Shown here: piece by piece, positions 63,002 to 64,000 of the stretch | Layout: each line of letters opens with the position of its first letter | Position numbering within the stretch: the stretch's first letter is position 1 | Assembly (NCBI RefSeq): GCF_902506425.1 | Contig: NZ_LR732525.1 | Coordinates: 20,371 to 84,370 of the forward strand | Direction: 5' to 3' | DNA length: 64,000 nucleotides | Origin: Novosphingobium sp. 9U | GTDB lineage: Bacteria > Pseudomonadota > Alphaproteobacteria > Sphingomonadales > Sphingomonadaceae | The notes under the pieces: generated by a model | What the model was told of the DNA's origin: nothing | What the model saw: the letters and a program-made list of their open reading frames with translations, nothing else | Databases searched by the model: none | Translations under genes and position numbers: made by a program

Positions 63002-63793
63002 ATGACCGCCAAAGCAGTGACAATGAACGTGCAGGGACCGATCGCTGCCATAACTTTGTCGCGACCCAAACAAGGCAACTCCGTTGATCTTTCGCTAGCC
63101 CAGGAGCTGCGTAGTGCCGTTGCGGCGGTTGAGACGGACCCTGACGTTCGATGTGTGACCCTCACCGGCGCTGGAAAGCTGTTTTGCGGCGGAGGCGATA
63201 TCGCCTGTTTCGCTGAGAACACGAATGTTCCGGCCTACCTGGATGAACTCGCGACCACGTTACACGAGGCGATCGCCAAGCTCATGAGGCTTCGGGTTCC
63301 TGTGGTGACCCTCGTGAATGGGCCGGCAGCAGGCGCGGGGCTGAGCCTGGCGATCTGCGGTGATATCGTTATCGCGGCGCGGTCTGCGACGTTTCTCGCC
63401 GCCTACGGTGCGGTGGGCTTGACGCCGGACGGGGGCATGAGTTGGCTCCTGCCTCGTCTCGTCGGGATGCGCCGCGCGCAGCAGATGATCATAACCAATC
63501 GTCTGGTCGATGCCGAAGCCGCCCTGCAGATGGGACTGGTGTCGAGCGTCGTCGACGATGATGCGCTGGCGGAGATTGGCCGCGCAGAGGCAGAGCGGCT
63601 CGCCGGTATGGCGACCAGCGCCATCGGCGGCGCCCGGGAACTGCTGCTGGCAAGTTACGAAGGGAGGTTCGAGGACCATCTCGCGAGAGAAGTCCACTCG
63701 ATCATGGCAGCTGGCGGGACCGCAGAGAGCCGAGAAGGTATCGCTGCCTTCCTGGAACGTCGGAAGCCCGACTTCAGCTCCGTTCGGGCATGA
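63002..63793 (+). CDS. Enoyl-CoA hydratase/isomerase family protein
   Basis: Crotonase-fold protein of 263 aa. GGGDIACF and the oxyanion loop GPAAGAGLSLAICGD (about residues 103-117) are typical. The acid normally following that loop is in AYGAVGLTPDGG, where an Asp stands. This pattern fits the PaaG/Ech isomerase-hydratase group. ATG 63002 has AGGAG 9 nt upstream. It is convergent with bioB and not linked to other beta-oxidation genes here. Confidence 0.88.
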   Translation: MTAKAVTMNVQGPIAAITLSRPKQGNSVDLSLAQELRSAVAAVETDPDVRCVTLTGAGKLFCGGGDIACFAENTNVPAYLDELATTLHEAIAKLMRLRVPVVTLVNGPAAGAGLSLAICGDIVIAARSATFLAAYGAVGLTPDGGMSWLLPRLVGMRRAQQMIITNRLVDAEAALQMGLVSSVVDDDALAEIGRAEAERLAGMATSAIGGARELLLASYEGRFEDHLAREVHSIMAAGGTAESREGIAAFLERRKPDFSSVRA

Positions 63794-63794
63794 A

Positions 63795-64000
63795 CTAAAG
63801 CTTCGCGTAGCCCTGGGGCATGCGCTGCGCCACGACGTCTGCCGGGGTGATTTCGATCGCCATCGGCTTGAGACCAAGGCGCGCGAACATCGCCAAGTCG
63901 TTGTCATCGCCTGCGTTGGGCGCGGTGAGCAGCTTGTCGCCGGTGAAGATGGAGTTCGCACCGGCGAGGAAGCACATCGCCTGCGTCATCTCGGACATGG
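63795..64000 (-). CDS. bioB: Biotin synthase, C-terminal fragment
   Basis: The last 67 or so residues of Bio[21 protein letters not shown] is the conserved C-terminal strand block, followed by [13 protein letters not shown]. The radical-SAM cysteines lie outside the window, beyond the right edge. BioB inserts sulfur into dethiobiotin. The gene is convergent with the enoyl-CoA hydratase, with one base between stop codons. Confidence 0.9.
   Translation of the reverse strand, partial: MSEMTQAMCFLAGANSIFTGDKLLTAPNAGDDNDLAMFARLGLKPMAIEITPADVVAQRMPQGYAKL

Overview
The window looks like chromosome from a high-GC alphaproteobacterium of the order Sphingomonadales (Novosphingobium/Sphingomonas-like). 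This is inferred from gene content: a large TonB-dependent receptor, several MFS carriers and a P450 in a catabolic block, an NDUFA12-type complex I subunit, DUF2155/DUF983/DUF192 housekeeping genes, a sulfite reductase operon with DUF2849 and DUF934, and short palindromic repeats of the kind common in sphingomonads. No plasmid or phage genes are visible, and the only direct sign of gene decay is two truncated genes.

Layout. 1-2.8 kb: HlyD-type export subunit (partial), a tyrosine phosphatase-like protein, an SDR and two small hypothetical genes. 2.87-3.16 kb: an inverted repeat pair next to a truncated GIY-YIG gene. 3.2-16.2 kb: a catabolic and uptake block with alpha/beta hydrolase, P450, MFS carrier, amidohydrolase, thiolase-like protein with DUF35 partner, CoA-transferase, phosphotransferase-fold protein, TonB-dependent receptor and dienelactone hydrolase-like protein. 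The substrate is unknown; the gene types suit a lipophilic or steroid/terpenoid-like carbon source. 16.3-24 kb: housekeeping genes (TonB-like, DUF421, fatty acyl-AMP ligase, recX, DUF192, NDUFA12, DUF2155, aat, DUF983, ruvX). 24-27 kb: a lipoprotein PQQ quinohemoprotein dehydrogenase and an SDR. 27.2-31.5 kb: an assimilatory sulfate reduction operon, cobA > DUF2849 > cysI > DUF934 > cysH on the minus strand. 31.6-36.2 kb: infC (probably starting at AUA), pdeM, hemF, rsh.

36.2-44.6 kb is the most unusual part. Two operons diverge from a 127-bp spacer. The minus-strand one encodes a 261-aa unknown protein, a membrane-anchored CHAT protease with an OmpA-like tail, and a LysM cell-wall-hydrolase-like protein. 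The plus-strand one encodes a caspase-like (C14) protease and an alpha/beta hydrolase. The pairing of two caspase-clan proteases with two candidate hydrolytic effectors could be a proteolytic signalling or conflict system; this is inference.

44.6-53 kb: a cyclophilin-like protein, tRNA-Ser(GGA), a TetR-controlled set (CMD, SDR, two NTF2-like proteins), an ArsB-like carrier, and a 5'-truncated MFS gene beside a short tandem duplication. 53.1-62.7 kb: a tightly coupled pentose phosphate operon (rpiA, tkt, tal-pgi fusion, gnd, zwf, HAD phosphatase, rpe). The window closes with an enoyl-CoA hydratase and the 3' end of bioB.
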